NCBI GenBank assembly: GCA_014656495.1
Contig: BNCN01000010.1
Location: forward strand, 186,001 to 250,000
DNA from: Comamonas sp. KCTC 72670
Lineage (GTDB): Bacteria; Myxococcota; Myxococcia; Myxococcales; Myxococcaceae
Length of the DNA stretch: 64,000 nucleotides
Direction of reading: 5' to 3'
Made by a program: the position numbers and the translations under genes
The notes under the pieces: model-generated
What the model was told of the DNA's origin: nothing
The model's input: the letters and a program-made list of their open reading frames with translations, nothing else
The model's database searches: none
In this document: positions 45,300-53,544 of the stretch, in pieces
Numbering within the stretch: position 1 is the stretch's first letter
Layout: every line of letters begins with the position of its first letter

Positions 45300-46145
45300 G
45301 TGCGAGCGCTGCATGCGTGGATGCTGGCGGCCATGGCTTCGTGTGCGCACGCGCCTCCGGAGAAGGCCTCGGCGCCCTCCTCCGCGACGGGCTGCGCCGC
45401 GCCCGAGACGCTCTGCTGGGACTTCGAGGAAGGCCGCCTCCCCGATGGCTGGACGCCCTACCGGAACGAGTTCCACGGCGAGCTCCGGGTGGACGACACG
45501 CGGGCGCGCTCGGGCCGGTATGCGTTACACGCGCGTGACCTGTCCGGAGGGACGGAGGGGAATCAAGGCGGTCCCAAGAAGACGATCCGCTTCGACCTCC
45601 CCGCGGGCTTTGGCCCCGTGCTGTGGGGCCGCATGTATGTCTACACCAGCCCGGCCCGCCCCATGTCCCACGCCGGCCTCTTCAACGCGAGGTACCCGAG
45701 GCCCGGCCTCACGGGCGGTCCGGTGGAGACGCTCGACTGGTACGAGGTCGCCACGTACCGGCAGCGCTACATGGCCATCTGGCATCCGCCCGAGCCACCC
45801 GGCTTTCCGGAGTGGGTCCAACTGTCGGACACGCCGCTCGTGCTCGACGACTGGGCGTGCCTGGAGTGGCTGTTCGACGGCGCCAACGGCACGCACCCCG
45901 AGGCCGCGCAGCCGCGCGTCTGGCTCGACGGCACCGAGCTGGAATGGCCAGAGACCTTCGTCTTCGCGGATCCGCCCACCGCGCAGCCGCTGGTGCGCGA
46001 GAAGGCCGCGAACTTCACCCTGCTGGAAGCAGGCGTGTTCCTGTACCAGGGGCTCTCCGTTCCCACGGACTGGTGGTTGGACGACCTGGCCGTGAGCCCT
46101 CGGCGCATCGGTTGCGAGCCCCCACCGGAGCAGGCCCCCAGGTAA
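45300..46145 (+). CDS. lipoprotein with concanavalin-like fold (possible)
   Basis: 281 residues, GTG start with AGGGGG upstream. The signal ends 'WMLAAMASC' (lipobox). 'CWDFEEGRLPDGW', 'RSGRYALHARDLSG' and 'VLDDWACLEWLFDGAN' with a C-terminal 'DWWLDDLAVSPRRIGC' suggest a jelly-roll carbohydrate-binding or lyase-like fold. No catalytic residues are evident. Probably a surface lipoprotein; the specific role is unknown. Confidence 0.68.
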   Translation: MRALHAWMLAAMASCAHAPPEKASAPSSATGCAAPETLCWDFEEGRLPDGWTPYRNEFHGELRVDDTRARSGRYALHARDLSGGTEGNQGGPKKTIRFDLPAGFGPVLWGRMYVYTSPARPMSHAGLFNARYPRPGLTGGPVETLDWYEVATYRQRYMAIWHPPEPPGFPEWVQLSDTPLVLDDWACLEWLFDGANGTHPEAAQPRVWLDGTELEWPETFVFADPPTAQPLVREKAANFTLLEAGVFLYQGLSVPTDWWLDDLAVSPRRIGCEPPPEQAPR

Positions 46146-46237
46146 GCGCGCTGGACCTGACAGGCTGAATGGGGCATGCGTGGGGGCCCACCCCACCCCC
46201 GAGGCCCCAGGGCCCGGCCCGCCAGCGAGAGGAGCCC

Positions 46238-47425
46238 ATGCGATCCTGCCCGTGTTGCAGGGAGGTGCTGACCGCCGGAATCCTGGGACTGGGCGTCCGC
46301 CGTCTCGCCGGAAGCTGTGAGGTGTGCGGAGACACGGTCTGCCAGGTGTGCCTTGGCACGCAGGTGCTCGACGCCGCGACATTTCGACAGCGTCCCTCCG
46401 TGCCAGGCGCCACGTCCGGACGGAAGTCCCGTGGCCGCGTGTGCCGCGGGTGCTGGTGGGAGTACCTCACGGAGCATGGCGTCGCGCCGCCCTTCCCCGC
46501 GCCGCCGGGACAACGGGAGCGTGCCGCCCGCGCCGAGAGAGAAGCCTGTCGGCATGCCAGCGTCACCCAGGCCATGGGCTTCTGTCCCGCCTGCGGAGAC
46601 GAGGTCGCGTGGAAGGCCGAGTACGACAACCCGGTCTGCACCGCTTGCGACGCCCCCTCCCACCCGCGCTTCAACGCGTGCTGGGCTTGCGGTGAGTCCT
46701 TCGACGAAGCGAACGCGCCCGAACCCACGGCGCTGGGCTACCGATTGGAGTTCGACTGCGACTCGGAAGACTGCCTGGGGAAGCTGGCGTGGCTGATGCC
46801 CTTCTGTCCCTGGTGCGGCGAGGAGAAGCACTGGGAACCGGCCGGCGGGGGCGGTCTCGAATGCACGGAGTGCGAGCGCCCGCTCGACCGCGGGTGGGCC
46901 TATTGCGTCCGGTGCGGTGAGGAAGCGCCCCTGCCCGAGGACTGCGGCCGGTGCGGACAGGACCTGGAGGACACCCCGTCCGCCGCACGCTGCGAGGCGT
47001 GCCGGCACATCGTCTGCGGGGATTGCTTCGACACCCGAGTCGTCCCGGCCGCGAATGGAGCGCGGCACGAACGCCTGTTGTGCTCGAAGTGCGGCGTGGG
47101 CTTCGACCGGCCGGCGCCTCCCGAAGAGCCTCCTCCCGAAGAGGAAGAGGAAGAAACAGAAGCCGCCGCCGAGGACGAAGCACCGGAACCGGAACCCGAG
47201 CCCGCCGCGCCGCCTCGCGAGCCCTCCGCATGGGAGGTGCTGGGCATCACACCCGCGACGCCCTACTCGGAAGCACGCCGGGCGTATCTCACGCTGGTCG
47301 CGCAATACCATCCGGACAAGGTCGCGCAGCTCGGGCCCAAGCTGCAGGCGCTCGCGCTCGAAGAGACGCGCAAACTCAACGAGGCGTGGGAGCTCGTGCG
47401 CAGGAAAACTTCATCCACGAGCTAA
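46238..47425 (+). CDS. multi-zinc-ribbon protein with C-terminal J domain
   Basis: 395 residues from the ATG at 46238 (GAGAGGAG upstream). At least six CxxC pairs along residues 1-290 ('CPCC', 'CEVCGDTVCQVC', 'CPACGDEVAW', 'CWACGESF', 'CPWCGEEKHW', 'CVRCGEEA') suggest stacked zinc ribbons or double-zinc fingers. An acidic Pro/Glu linker leads to a J domain with 'AYLTLVAQYHPDKVAQLGPK' (HPD) near the C-terminus. It should recruit DnaK to clients held by the zinc domains. Confidence 0.83.
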   Translation: MRSCPCCREVLTAGILGLGVRRLAGSCEVCGDTVCQVCLGTQVLDAATFRQRPSVPGATSGRKSRGRVCRGCWWEYLTEHGVAPPFPAPPGQRERAARAEREACRHASVTQAMGFCPACGDEVAWKAEYDNPVCTACDAPSHPRFNACWACGESFDEANAPEPTALGYRLEFDCDSEDCLGKLAWLMPFCPWCGEEKHWEPAGGGGLECTECERPLDRGWAYCVRCGEEAPLPEDCGRCGQDLEDTPSAARCEACRHIVCGDCFDTRVVPAANGARHERLLCSKCGVGFDRPAPPEEPPPEEEEEETEAAAEDEAPEPEPEPAAPPREPSAWEVLGITPATPYSEARRAYLTLVAQYHPDKVAQLGPKLQALALEETRKLNEAWELVRRKTSSTS

Positions 47426-47605
47426 TCTCACTCTCGTGGAAACGCCTGTTGCTCACGACGACGGCATTCCGGGCCCCGGCATCCCCGGCCCCAACACGTA
47501 CAAGGCCGAGCACAAGATTTGTGGCTACGCGGTGAGCCGCGCCTTCTGACGCGCCGCGAGCGGTGCCCGGACGGACGTCACGTCCGGGACGCCCACGCCG
47601 GAGGC

Positions 47606-48187
47606 TCAGACGTTGGAGGAAGGCTGCACGTCGCCTCCCGCGCGAATCTGGTCGGAGCGCTCCCGCAGCTCGCGCCACGAAGCCTCGTAGTCCTTCTTCA
47701 GCTTCGCCCAGTTCTCGCCGTGGCTGCTCATCAACCGCCGGAGCGAGGACTCGGTGTCGTGCAGCGAGCGTCGGAGGAACTGGAGCTCCTGACGCGTGAG
47801 ACGCGAGTCCTCGGCTCGAGATTGCGCGATGGAGGCGTCCCAGCCATCCATCTGCGCGCCGAGCGCACGAAGCTCGGCCTCGCGCTTGCGTTCATACTCC
47901 GCCCGCACGAGCGCCATCCTTGCTTCCATTTCGATGACGGACTGGTTGAGGTCGTCATACGACTGACGGAGCTCGGCCTTGCCCTGGTCGAAGTTCTGCG
48001 TCTGCCGCTGATTCAGCGACTCCAGCTTCTGGCGGAACTTCTCGAAGACGCGGCGCACGCCCGACAGGTCCTTGAGCCTGGCGTCTGCTTCACGGACATC
48101 GGACTGCGCCTCGGATTCGGCGATCCGGGCGTCGAGCCTCTGCTTCTCCGCATCCATCTGCTTCACGTAGGCCTCTTGCTCCGTCAT
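47606..48187 (-). CDS. coiled-coil protein
   Basis: 193 residues, ATG at 48187 with GGAGG 8 nt upstream, overlapping the previous stop as ATGA. Almost the whole length is charged heptad-like helix ('AEKQRLDARIAESEAQSDVR', 'VFEKFRQKLESLNQRQTQNF', 'EARMALVRAEYERKREAELR'). No signal or membrane segment. It is probably a partner of the small membrane protein encoded just upstream. Function unknown. Confidence 0.72.
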   Translation of the reverse strand: MTEQEAYVKQMDAEKQRLDARIAESEAQSDVREADARLKDLSGVRRVFEKFRQKLESLNQRQTQNFDQGKAELRQSYDDLNQSVIEMEARMALVRAEYERKREAELRALGAQMDGWDASIAQSRAEDSRLTRQELQFLRRSLHDTESSLRRLMSSHGENWAKLKKDYEASWRELRERSDQIRAGGDVQPSSNV

Positions 48188-48579
48188 GGCGGCTGCCTCC
48201 TTCCGCGGAACCTTCCGGGCGCGGCGCTGTGCTGACGACATGCATGAGGGCTCACCCCCATGGACGCACACACTGCGGGAGGCGAGGCCCGGGCAACCGG
48301 CTCCCGGGGCCTCGCGACGACGGGGCCCTCCCCTGGCGCCTCGTGGCTTTGGAGATAGGCCACGGCGGCCAGTTGCTCCAAGCGGCCGTCCGGGGCGTTG
48401 GCCAGCCGCTTCGCCGTCTCCGGCGGCACGCCCGCGCTGAGGAGGAACACCTCGCGCGCCTCGCTGCGGTCGTTTTCCCCTTCGATGGCGCCCTGCCACA
48501 ACGCGCTGCCAATCACGAGGGCGCCGCCCACCATGCGCGGTCGTGGCGACGGCGTGGACCCCGTCTTCGAGCCGCGCAT
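48184..48579 (-). CDS. small membrane-anchored protein
   Basis: 131 residues. A short hydrophobic segment ('MVGGALVIGSALWQGAI', ~16-32) is followed by an acidic helix and 'EVFLLSAGVPPETAKRLANA', then 'GRLEQLAAVAYLQS'. The last ~50 residues are Pro/Arg-rich and uninformative. The stop overlaps the coiled-coil gene's ATG, indicating co-translation. Family not recognised. Confidence 0.58.
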   Translation of the reverse strand: MRGSKTGSTPSPRPRMVGGALVIGSALWQGAIEGENDRSEAREVFLLSAGVPPETAKRLANAPDGRLEQLAAVAYLQSHEAPGEGPVVARPREPVARASPPAVCASMGVSPHACRQHSAAPGRFRGRRQPP

Positions 48580-48692
48580 GGCGGTCCCCTTCTTGAACTC
48601 CGTGAAGTCCTGAATACCACAGCAATGTCAGACCCGCGCGCCACGCATCGTCAGCGGCGGAAAAACAACCATTCGAAAACGGAAGTGGCGTC

Positions 48693-49424
48693 ATGCCGAA
48701 GCTGAACCAGATCATCGCCGTCGAGAAGGGCGTCAAGAACCGCTCCCAGCAGGAGCTCACGCAAGCCCATCACGACCTCCAGAAGCCGCAGCTGCTCAGC
48801 GGCATCTCCCGGACGTATCAACCGCGTGACGAGGAGGGTGAGCGCTTTCCCCCCGAGTCCACGCGCGTGCAGGTGCGCACGCAGGACGTGCTCAAGAAGA
48901 CGCAGGAAATCCTCACGCGTCTCTTCGACGTCACCGCGACCAAGGACCTCACCAACTGCCACGCCAAGGCGGACGTGCGCGTGGATGGCAGGGTCCTGCT
49001 GAAGGGCGTCCCCGCCACGTACCTGCTCTTCCTGGAGAAGCAGTTGGTGGACCTTCACACCTTCGTGAAGAAGCTCCCCACGTTGGACCCGTCGGAGTCG
49101 TGGGTTCCCGATCCGGCGCAGGGCCTGTGGGCGACCGAGCCCGTGCAGACGGCGAAGACGAAGAAGGTGCCCCGCAACCACGTGAAGTCCGAGGCCACGG
49201 AGAAGCACCCGGCCCAGGTGGAGGTGTATTACGAGGACATCGTCGTCGGTTACTGGAAGACGGTGAAGTTCTCCGGCGCCCTCCCCGCCACGCGCGTGAA
49301 TGACCTGCTGGAGCGCGTGGAGAAGCTGCAGCAGGCCGTCAAGTTCGCCCGAGAAGAGGCGAACGCCGTCGAGGTGGAAGACCTGAAGGCCGGCGAGGCC
49401 ATCCTCGGCTACCTGTTCGGCTAG
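48693..49424 (+). CDS. conserved protein of unknown function in an RNA operon
   Basis: 243 residues, ATG with GGAAG upstream. It starts 'PKLNQIIAVEKGVKNRSQQE' and has 'GISRTYQPRDEEGERFPPES', 'TYLLFLEKQLVDLHTFVKKL' and 'TKKVPRNHVKSEATEKHPAQ', ending in a coiled helix and 'ILGYLFG'. From memory, near-identical motifs occur in uncharacterised proteins of actinobacteria, myxobacteria and others (a DUF family); I cannot confirm the number. It is not a TROVE/Ro60 protein. A Lys/Arg-rich middle may bind RNA. The first permuted tRNA-like element begins within about 65 nt of its stop, on the same strand, so protein and RNA probably share a transcript. Confidence 0.82.
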   Translation: MPKLNQIIAVEKGVKNRSQQELTQAHHDLQKPQLLSGISRTYQPRDEEGERFPPESTRVQVRTQDVLKKTQEILTRLFDVTATKDLTNCHAKADVRVDGRVLLKGVPATYLLFLEKQLVDLHTFVKKLPTLDPSESWVPDPAQGLWATEPVQTAKTKKVPRNHVKSEATEKHPAQVEVYYEDIVVGYWKTVKFSGALPATRVNDLLERVEKLQQAVKFAREEANAVEVEDLKAGEAILGYLFG

Positions 49425-49487
49425 ACTCACGGCCGCAGACCTTTCGGAGTCCAAACTCAAACTCAGCAGCAGCTTCACGCCCGACGT

Positions 49488-49586
49488 ACGCCGGCCGTCC
49501 CCCAGCGCAGGTTCGAGCCCTGCCCCCGCCACCACTTCATGCGGCGGGGTAGCCCAATCACGGTAGAGGCAGGCGGCAACACGCGT
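49488..49586 (+). ncRNA. circularly permuted tRNA-like element 1
   Basis: The tRNA 3' half comes first: anticodon 3' strand CCGTC (49495-49499), 7-nt variable loop, T-arm GCAGG-TTCGAGC-CCTGC (49507-49523), acceptor strand CCCCGCC (49524-49530), discriminator A, CCA (49532-49534). After an 8-nt linker comes the 5' half: acceptor strand GGCGGGG (49543-49549), TA, D-arm GCC...GGC with GG in the loop, A, anticodon 5' strand GGCGG (49572-49576). All four stems pair (one G-U in the anticodon stem). Beyond an internal loop, GCGT (49583-49586) can pair with ACGC (49488-49491). Lacks the G3-U70 pair of tmRNA. Confidence 0.8.
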
Positions 49587-49640
49587 CCCAAAGGCACCCC
49601 AGCTTCAGCTTCTCACTCCAGACTCAGCATTCGCTGTCGC

Positions 49641-49782
49641 AGACCCGATCAACCGTTCCCGCCCCCTCCCTCGTGATGCTGGTGCAATTCCAGCCCGCCG
49701 CTCCACTCCACCTTGCGCGGCGGTCGTTCAATCGCAGGACCCGAGGTCTCAGCTTCAGGCGGGAACTTCAACGTGCGGGTCT
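49641..49782 (+). ncRNA. circularly permuted tRNA-like element 2
   Basis: Same layout as element 1 with different sequence. 3' half: anticodon strand CCTCG (49669-49673), 4-nt variable loop, T-arm GCTGG-TGCAATT-CCAGC (49678-49694), acceptor strand CCGCCGC (49695-49701), T, CCA (49703-49705). After an 11-nt linker, 5' half: GCGGCGG (49717-49723), TC, D-arm GTTC-AATCGCA-GGAC, C, CGAGG (49742-49746). All stems pair. Leader and trailer continue the anticodon arm: GTTCCCGCC (49655-49663) with GGCGGGAAC (49758-49766), and AGACCCG (49641-49647) with CGGGTCT (49776-49782). D-loop lacks GG, so it is tRNA-like rather than a canonical tRNA. Confidence 0.82.
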
Positions 49783-49800
49783 CATCCATGGCAGCACCCC

Positions 49801-49841
49801 GGGCCCGGGCAGGAGGACACCCTGCTCGGGCCCACTCTTTT
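49801..49841 (+). terminator. terminator of the protein/tRNA-like operon
   Basis: GGGCCCGGGCAGG (49801-49813) pairs with CCTGCTCGGGCCC (49821-49833) as a 13-bp stem with one G-U, a 7-nt loop, then ACTCTTTT. It closes the unit that begins with the gene at 48693. Confidence 0.8.
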
Positions 49842-49896
49842 CCAGGGATGCACCGGGACTTGACGCGCCCGGGCCGGAGCGCTCGGATGCGCGGCC

Positions 49897-51555
49897 ATGA
49901 ACCCGCTGCTGACCCGCGCTGAAGCGTCCAACTACACGCAAACGTCCCTTCACTCCGACGTGCTGACCTTCGTCGACGCGCTCTGCGAGCGCACGAAGCT
50001 TGCGCGGCGGGTGGACTTCGGCCGCAGCGGCGAGGGCCAGCCGCTGGTGGCGCTCGTCGTCAGCGACCGCGGCTGCTTCACCCCGGAGCAGGCGCGCAAG
50101 CAGAAGAAGGTCGTGGTGATGGTGGAGGCCAACATCCACGCGGGCGAGGTCGAGGGCAAGGAGGCCGTGCTCGCGCTCGCGCGCGACCTCACGCTCACCA
50201 GGCTGGGACAGACGCTGCTCGACAAGCTGTGCCTGGTGCTGGTCCCCAACTTCAACCCGGACGGCAACGACCGCATCAGCCCCAACAACCGCAAGCTCAA
50301 CCTGAAGGACCTGGAGGGCCAGGTGAACCCCGAGGGCGGCGTGGGCACCCGCTACACGGGCGAGGGCTGGAACCTCAACCGCGACAGCACGAAGCAGGAG
50401 GCCCCGGAGACGCGCGACATGGCCGCGCTGCACCAGACCTGGTGGCCCCACGTCTTCATCGACTGCCACACCACCGACGGCAGCATCCACGCCTTCGACC
50501 TCACGTTCGACACCTCGCACTCGAACGAGCCCCTCTTCTCCGAGCTGCGCGCGTACAACCGCGGCATGCTGGAGCGCGTGGCCAAGGCCGTGCAGACGCG
50601 CCACGGCTTCGACAGCTTCTGGTACGGCAACTACAAGGACGAAGGCGACCCGCGCTCGGGCTGGCACACCTATCCCGCGCTGCCGCGCTTCGGCAGCCAC
50701 TACCGCGGGCTGCTCGGCCGGCTGGACGTGCTGCTGGAGACGTACAGCTACATCGACTTCCCCCGCCGCTGCGCGGTGATGCGGGCGTGGCTGCTGGAGC
50801 TCTTCCGCGACGCGGCCCGCCACGCGGGCGCCTACCGGGACATCACCGACGAGGCGCAGGACGCCATCATCGCGCGGGGCACGACGCCCGACGTCCAGGC
50901 GCTGGTGGGCATCAACTACGGCGTGGCCACGCGGGACGCCCAGGGCGCGCTGGCCTTCGAGTACCCCGCCCACGCGCTGCCCGGAGACACGGCCCACGTC
51001 CTCGCCTACGACGAGGCCAGCATCAGCGCGCGGCGCTACCCTGGGAAGCGCAAGAAGGCCTACAAGATGCCGCACCACCGGACCTTCGTGCCCACGCAGT
51101 CCGTGAGCACCCCGGAGGCCTACCTGGCGCCGCCGGAGCTGGCCGCGCGGCTGGAGGGCCATGGCATCCGGTTCGAGCGGCTGACGAAGCCACGGCGCTT
51201 CACGGTGGACAGCTACCGCGTGGCCCGGCGCGAGGAGACGTTCAGCCCTGACGTGGCCGCCAACGTGCCGCCGCCCGGTGAAGCCGAGGTGCCGCTCAGC
51301 CTGAAGCCGAAGCCGGTCCGCTTCGAGACGGTCCTCACCGTGGCGCCGGAGCGCACCACCCGCGAGTTCCCCGCGGAGACGCTCTACGTGCCCACGGCCC
51401 AACGGGCTGGCACCCTCGCCGTGTACCTGCTGGAGCCCCACTCCGATGATGGCTTCTGCCGCTGGCAGTTCCTCGACGGCGCCATCACCGTGGGCGAGCT
51501 TTACCCGGTCCACCGGGTGGTGAGCCCCGCCACCGCGCCGAAGAAGGCCGAGTAG
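49897..51555 (+). CDS. M14-family zinc carboxypeptidase
   Basis: 552 residues, ATG start. The first zinc site is 'EANIHAGEVEGKEAVL' (HxxE), the second His lies in 'FIDCHTTDGSIHAF', and 'PNFNPDGNDRISPNN' with 'GWNLNRDSTKQ' supply substrate-binding residues of M14 peptidases. No clear signal peptide is visible, which is unusual for secreted members. The C-terminal ~200 residues are an extra beta-rich domain. It probably trims peptides or peptidoglycan fragments. Confidence 0.87.
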   Translation: MNPLLTRAEASNYTQTSLHSDVLTFVDALCERTKLARRVDFGRSGEGQPLVALVVSDRGCFTPEQARKQKKVVVMVEANIHAGEVEGKEAVLALARDLTLTRLGQTLLDKLCLVLVPNFNPDGNDRISPNNRKLNLKDLEGQVNPEGGVGTRYTGEGWNLNRDSTKQEAPETRDMAALHQTWWPHVFIDCHTTDGSIHAFDLTFDTSHSNEPLFSELRAYNRGMLERVAKAVQTRHGFDSFWYGNYKDEGDPRSGWHTYPALPRFGSHYRGLLGRLDVLLETYSYIDFPRRCAVMRAWLLELFRDAARHAGAYRDITDEAQDAIIARGTTPDVQALVGINYGVATRDAQGALAFEYPAHALPGDTAHVLAYDEASISARRYPGKRKKAYKMPHHRTFVPTQSVSTPEAYLAPPELAARLEGHGIRFERLTKPRRFTVDSYRVARREETFSPDVAANVPPPGEAEVPLSLKPKPVRFETVLTVAPERTTREFPAETLYVPTAQRAGTLAVYLLEPHSDDGFCRWQFLDGAITVGELYPVHRVVSPATAPKKAE

Positions 51556-51570
51556 CGCGACCCAGCCCGC

Positions 51571-51609
51571 GGAGCCCTGGGGACGCCCTCAACGGGCGGC
51601 CAGGGCTCC
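51571..51609. terminator. bidirectional terminator hairpin
   Basis: GGAGCCCTGG (51571-51580) and CCAGGGCTCC (51600-51609) pair perfectly, with a nested GCCC/GGGC in the loop, between convergent genes. No T-run. Confidence 0.6.
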
Positions 51610-51626
51610 AGGAGGGACGCCGCGCC

Positions 51627-52199
51627 TCAGCGGCGCCACCCGTCTCGACGGTTGTCCTGGTAGACGTCCCGGCGGCTCTGGTTCAGCTCGCGCTCGGCCA
51701 ACTGGATGAGGTCCAGGATGAGCATGCGCTTGTGGTTGAGCGCGCCGGGCTGCCGCAGCCCCTCGATGTCATCGAGCTCGCGGGCGATGGCCTTCTTGGT
51801 GCGCAGCGCCTGCTGCTCGGCGCGCAGGTCCGCCCGGGCTTGCGCGGCGGAGGCCTGGCCCCACATCGCGGCGCGGGGGCCGCCCCACTGCGCCACGTGC
51901 GCGTTACGCCGGCCGCGCCGAGCCTCCTTCCAGTCCTTCGCGAGCTCGCGCTGGCTCTCCTCCAGCTCCTTGCGGAGCAACTTGCGCAGGCTGTTCTCGA
52001 CGTTGACCATCTGCCGCTCGCTGCGCTGGGCCCACGCGCGGTCGAAGCGGACCAGCAGGTCCCGCAGCTCCTCCAGGTCCCTGCGGTCGTCGCGGAGCTC
52101 GCGGCGCTCGACGCGCGTCGAACGGTTTCCGACGCCCTGGGCCTGGGCACTTCCGGTGAGGAGAAGGACTGCGACAAGCGCGGAAGCGATGCGATTCAT
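51627..52199 (-). CDS. periplasmic coiled-coil protein
   Basis: 190 residues. Signal peptide with 'LVAVLLLTGSAQAQG' (cleavage after AQA). The mature part is almost all charged helix, with 'RELRDDRRDLEELRDLLVRF' and 'LRKLLRKELEESQRELAKDW'. It ends in a basic tail. It resembles small periplasmic helical stress-type proteins by composition only. Convergent with the M14 peptidase gene. Confidence 0.7.
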   Translation of the reverse strand: MNRIASALVAVLLLTGSAQAQGVGNRSTRVERRELRDDRRDLEELRDLLVRFDRAWAQRSERQMVNVENSLRKLLRKELEESQRELAKDWKEARRGRRNAHVAQWGGPRAAMWGQASAAQARADLRAEQQALRTKKAIARELDDIEGLRQPGALNHKRMLILDLIQLAERELNQSRRDVYQDNRRDGWRR

Positions 52200-52386
52200 G
52201 GGGTGCGTCCTCGTGAGCTCTGGGCCCGCCGTCGTGTTCTGCTGAAACAGACGGGGGCGCCGCGGACCTATTCAGAATCCATCAGCCCATCCGCCGCGGC
52301 ACACTGTCCTACACCCCACACATTCCTGCTTGCTCATCGCATCGATGGGGATTCCGTTCGGATGAATCAAACCCCATCTTCCTGGA

Positions 52387-53526
52387 ATGCTGACTGGCGG
52401 CGCACCCGAACGACCGATGGAGGAAGACCGACCGCGCGCCACCATCCTCAACGTCAACGACACCCCGTCCGTCCTCTACCTCACGGGCCGCATCCTCACG
52501 AGTGCGGGCTACCACGTCGTGGACGCCACCAGCGGCCAGGAGGCGCTCCGGCTGGCGACGGGCCGGCCGGACATGGTGCTCCTGGACGTCCACATGCCGG
52601 ACATCGACGGGTACGAGGTCTGCCGGAGGCTGCGTGACCAGGAGGAGACACGCGACCTGCTGATTGCCCACCTGTCCGCCGTCTCCGTCCGCAGCGAGGA
52701 CCGGCTTCGCGGACTGGCGCAGGGCGCGGACGCCTACTGGACGACCCCGCTGGAAGACGACGAGCTGCTCGCCAACATCGAGGCGCTCCTGCGCCTCCAG
52801 TCACGCACCCAATCGGCGGTCCGCGCCCGGGACGAGTTCCTCTCCATCGCGGCGCACGAGCTGAGGACGCCCATCACCGCGCTGCGGTTGAACCTGGAGC
52901 GGCTGGTCCACAACCTCTCCCGGGCGCCGGGGGACTTGATTGCGCGGAGCACCGTCGAGGCGAGCACCGCCCCCGCGCTGCGGCAACTGGTGCGCCTGCA
53001 GCAACTGCTGGACACGCTGCTGGACATCTCGCGCGTGGGCAGCCGGAAGCTGCGGCTCCACATCGAGATGTTCGATGTGGCGGAGACGGTGCGGGACGTG
53101 GCCCAGCGGCTGGCCATGCCCGCGCGGGCGGCGGGTGTCACGCTGACGCTGGCGGTCCCCGAGCGCCCCACCCTGGTGCTGGGTGACAGGATCCGCCTGG
53201 AACAGGTCATCAGCAACCTGCTCACCAATGCCTTTCGTTACGGCGACAGCAAGCCCGTCCAGCTCACGGTGGAGGCGCTCGCGGACGTGGTGCGGCTGAG
53301 CGTGCGGGACCGGGGCATTGGCATCGCGAAGCAGGACCAGACGCGCATCTTCCATCGCTTCGAGCGTGCGGCGGCCTCCCGGAACACGGATGGACTGGGC
53401 CTGGGGCTCTACATCGCCCGCGAAATCGTCTCCGCGCACGGGGGCACCCTCACGCTGGAGAGCGAGCCAGGGCATGGCTCGACATTTCTCGTCACGCTGC
53501 CCCGTCACCGGACGGAAGCGTACTGA
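52387..53526 (+). CDS. hybrid receiver - histidine kinase
   Basis: 379 residues; an ATG at 52417 is an alternative start. An N-terminal receiver ('ILNVNDTPSVLYLTGRI', phospho-Asp in 'MVLLDVHMPDIDGYEV') is followed by HisKA 'LSIAAHELRTPITAL' (His ~160) and the ATPase N, G1 and G2 boxes 'QVISNLLTNAFRYG', 'RDRGIGIAKQDQTRIF' and 'GLGLGLYIAREIV'. In the receiver the usual KP is 'TTPLE' and the first acidic pair is Asn-Asp, so it may not switch normally. It directly precedes the KaiC-like gene. Confidence 0.88.
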   Translation: MLTGGAPERPMEEDRPRATILNVNDTPSVLYLTGRILTSAGYHVVDATSGQEALRLATGRPDMVLLDVHMPDIDGYEVCRRLRDQEETRDLLIAHLSAVSVRSEDRLRGLAQGADAYWTTPLEDDELLANIEALLRLQSRTQSAVRARDEFLSIAAHELRTPITALRLNLERLVHNLSRAPGDLIARSTVEASTAPALRQLVRLQQLLDTLLDISRVGSRKLRLHIEMFDVAETVRDVAQRLAMPARAAGVTLTLAVPERPTLVLGDRIRLEQVISNLLTNAFRYGDSKPVQLTVEALADVVRLSVRDRGIGIAKQDQTRIFHRFERAAASRNTDGLGLGLYIAREIVSAHGGTLTLESEPGHGSTFLVTLPRHRTEAY

Positions 53527-53544
53527 TTGAAAGGAAGGCGTTTC

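Noticed and set aside
47434-47547. 37-residue frame 'ETPVAHDDGIPGPGIPGPNT...' after the DnaJ-like gene
   Set aside because: Protein-like and Gly/Pro-rich but lacks a ribosome site and any recognised family; too weak to list as a gene.
49488-49782. Permuted tmRNA (two-piece ssrA)
   Set aside because: Both units have a D-stem and anticodon stem, no G3-U70 pair, and no tag reading frame was seen between the halves.
49768-51513. Long open frame antisense to the M14 peptidase gene
   Set aside because: High GC at third positions keeps antisense frames open. The product is Arg/Val/His-rich without domains, while the sense frame has a full M14 zinc site.
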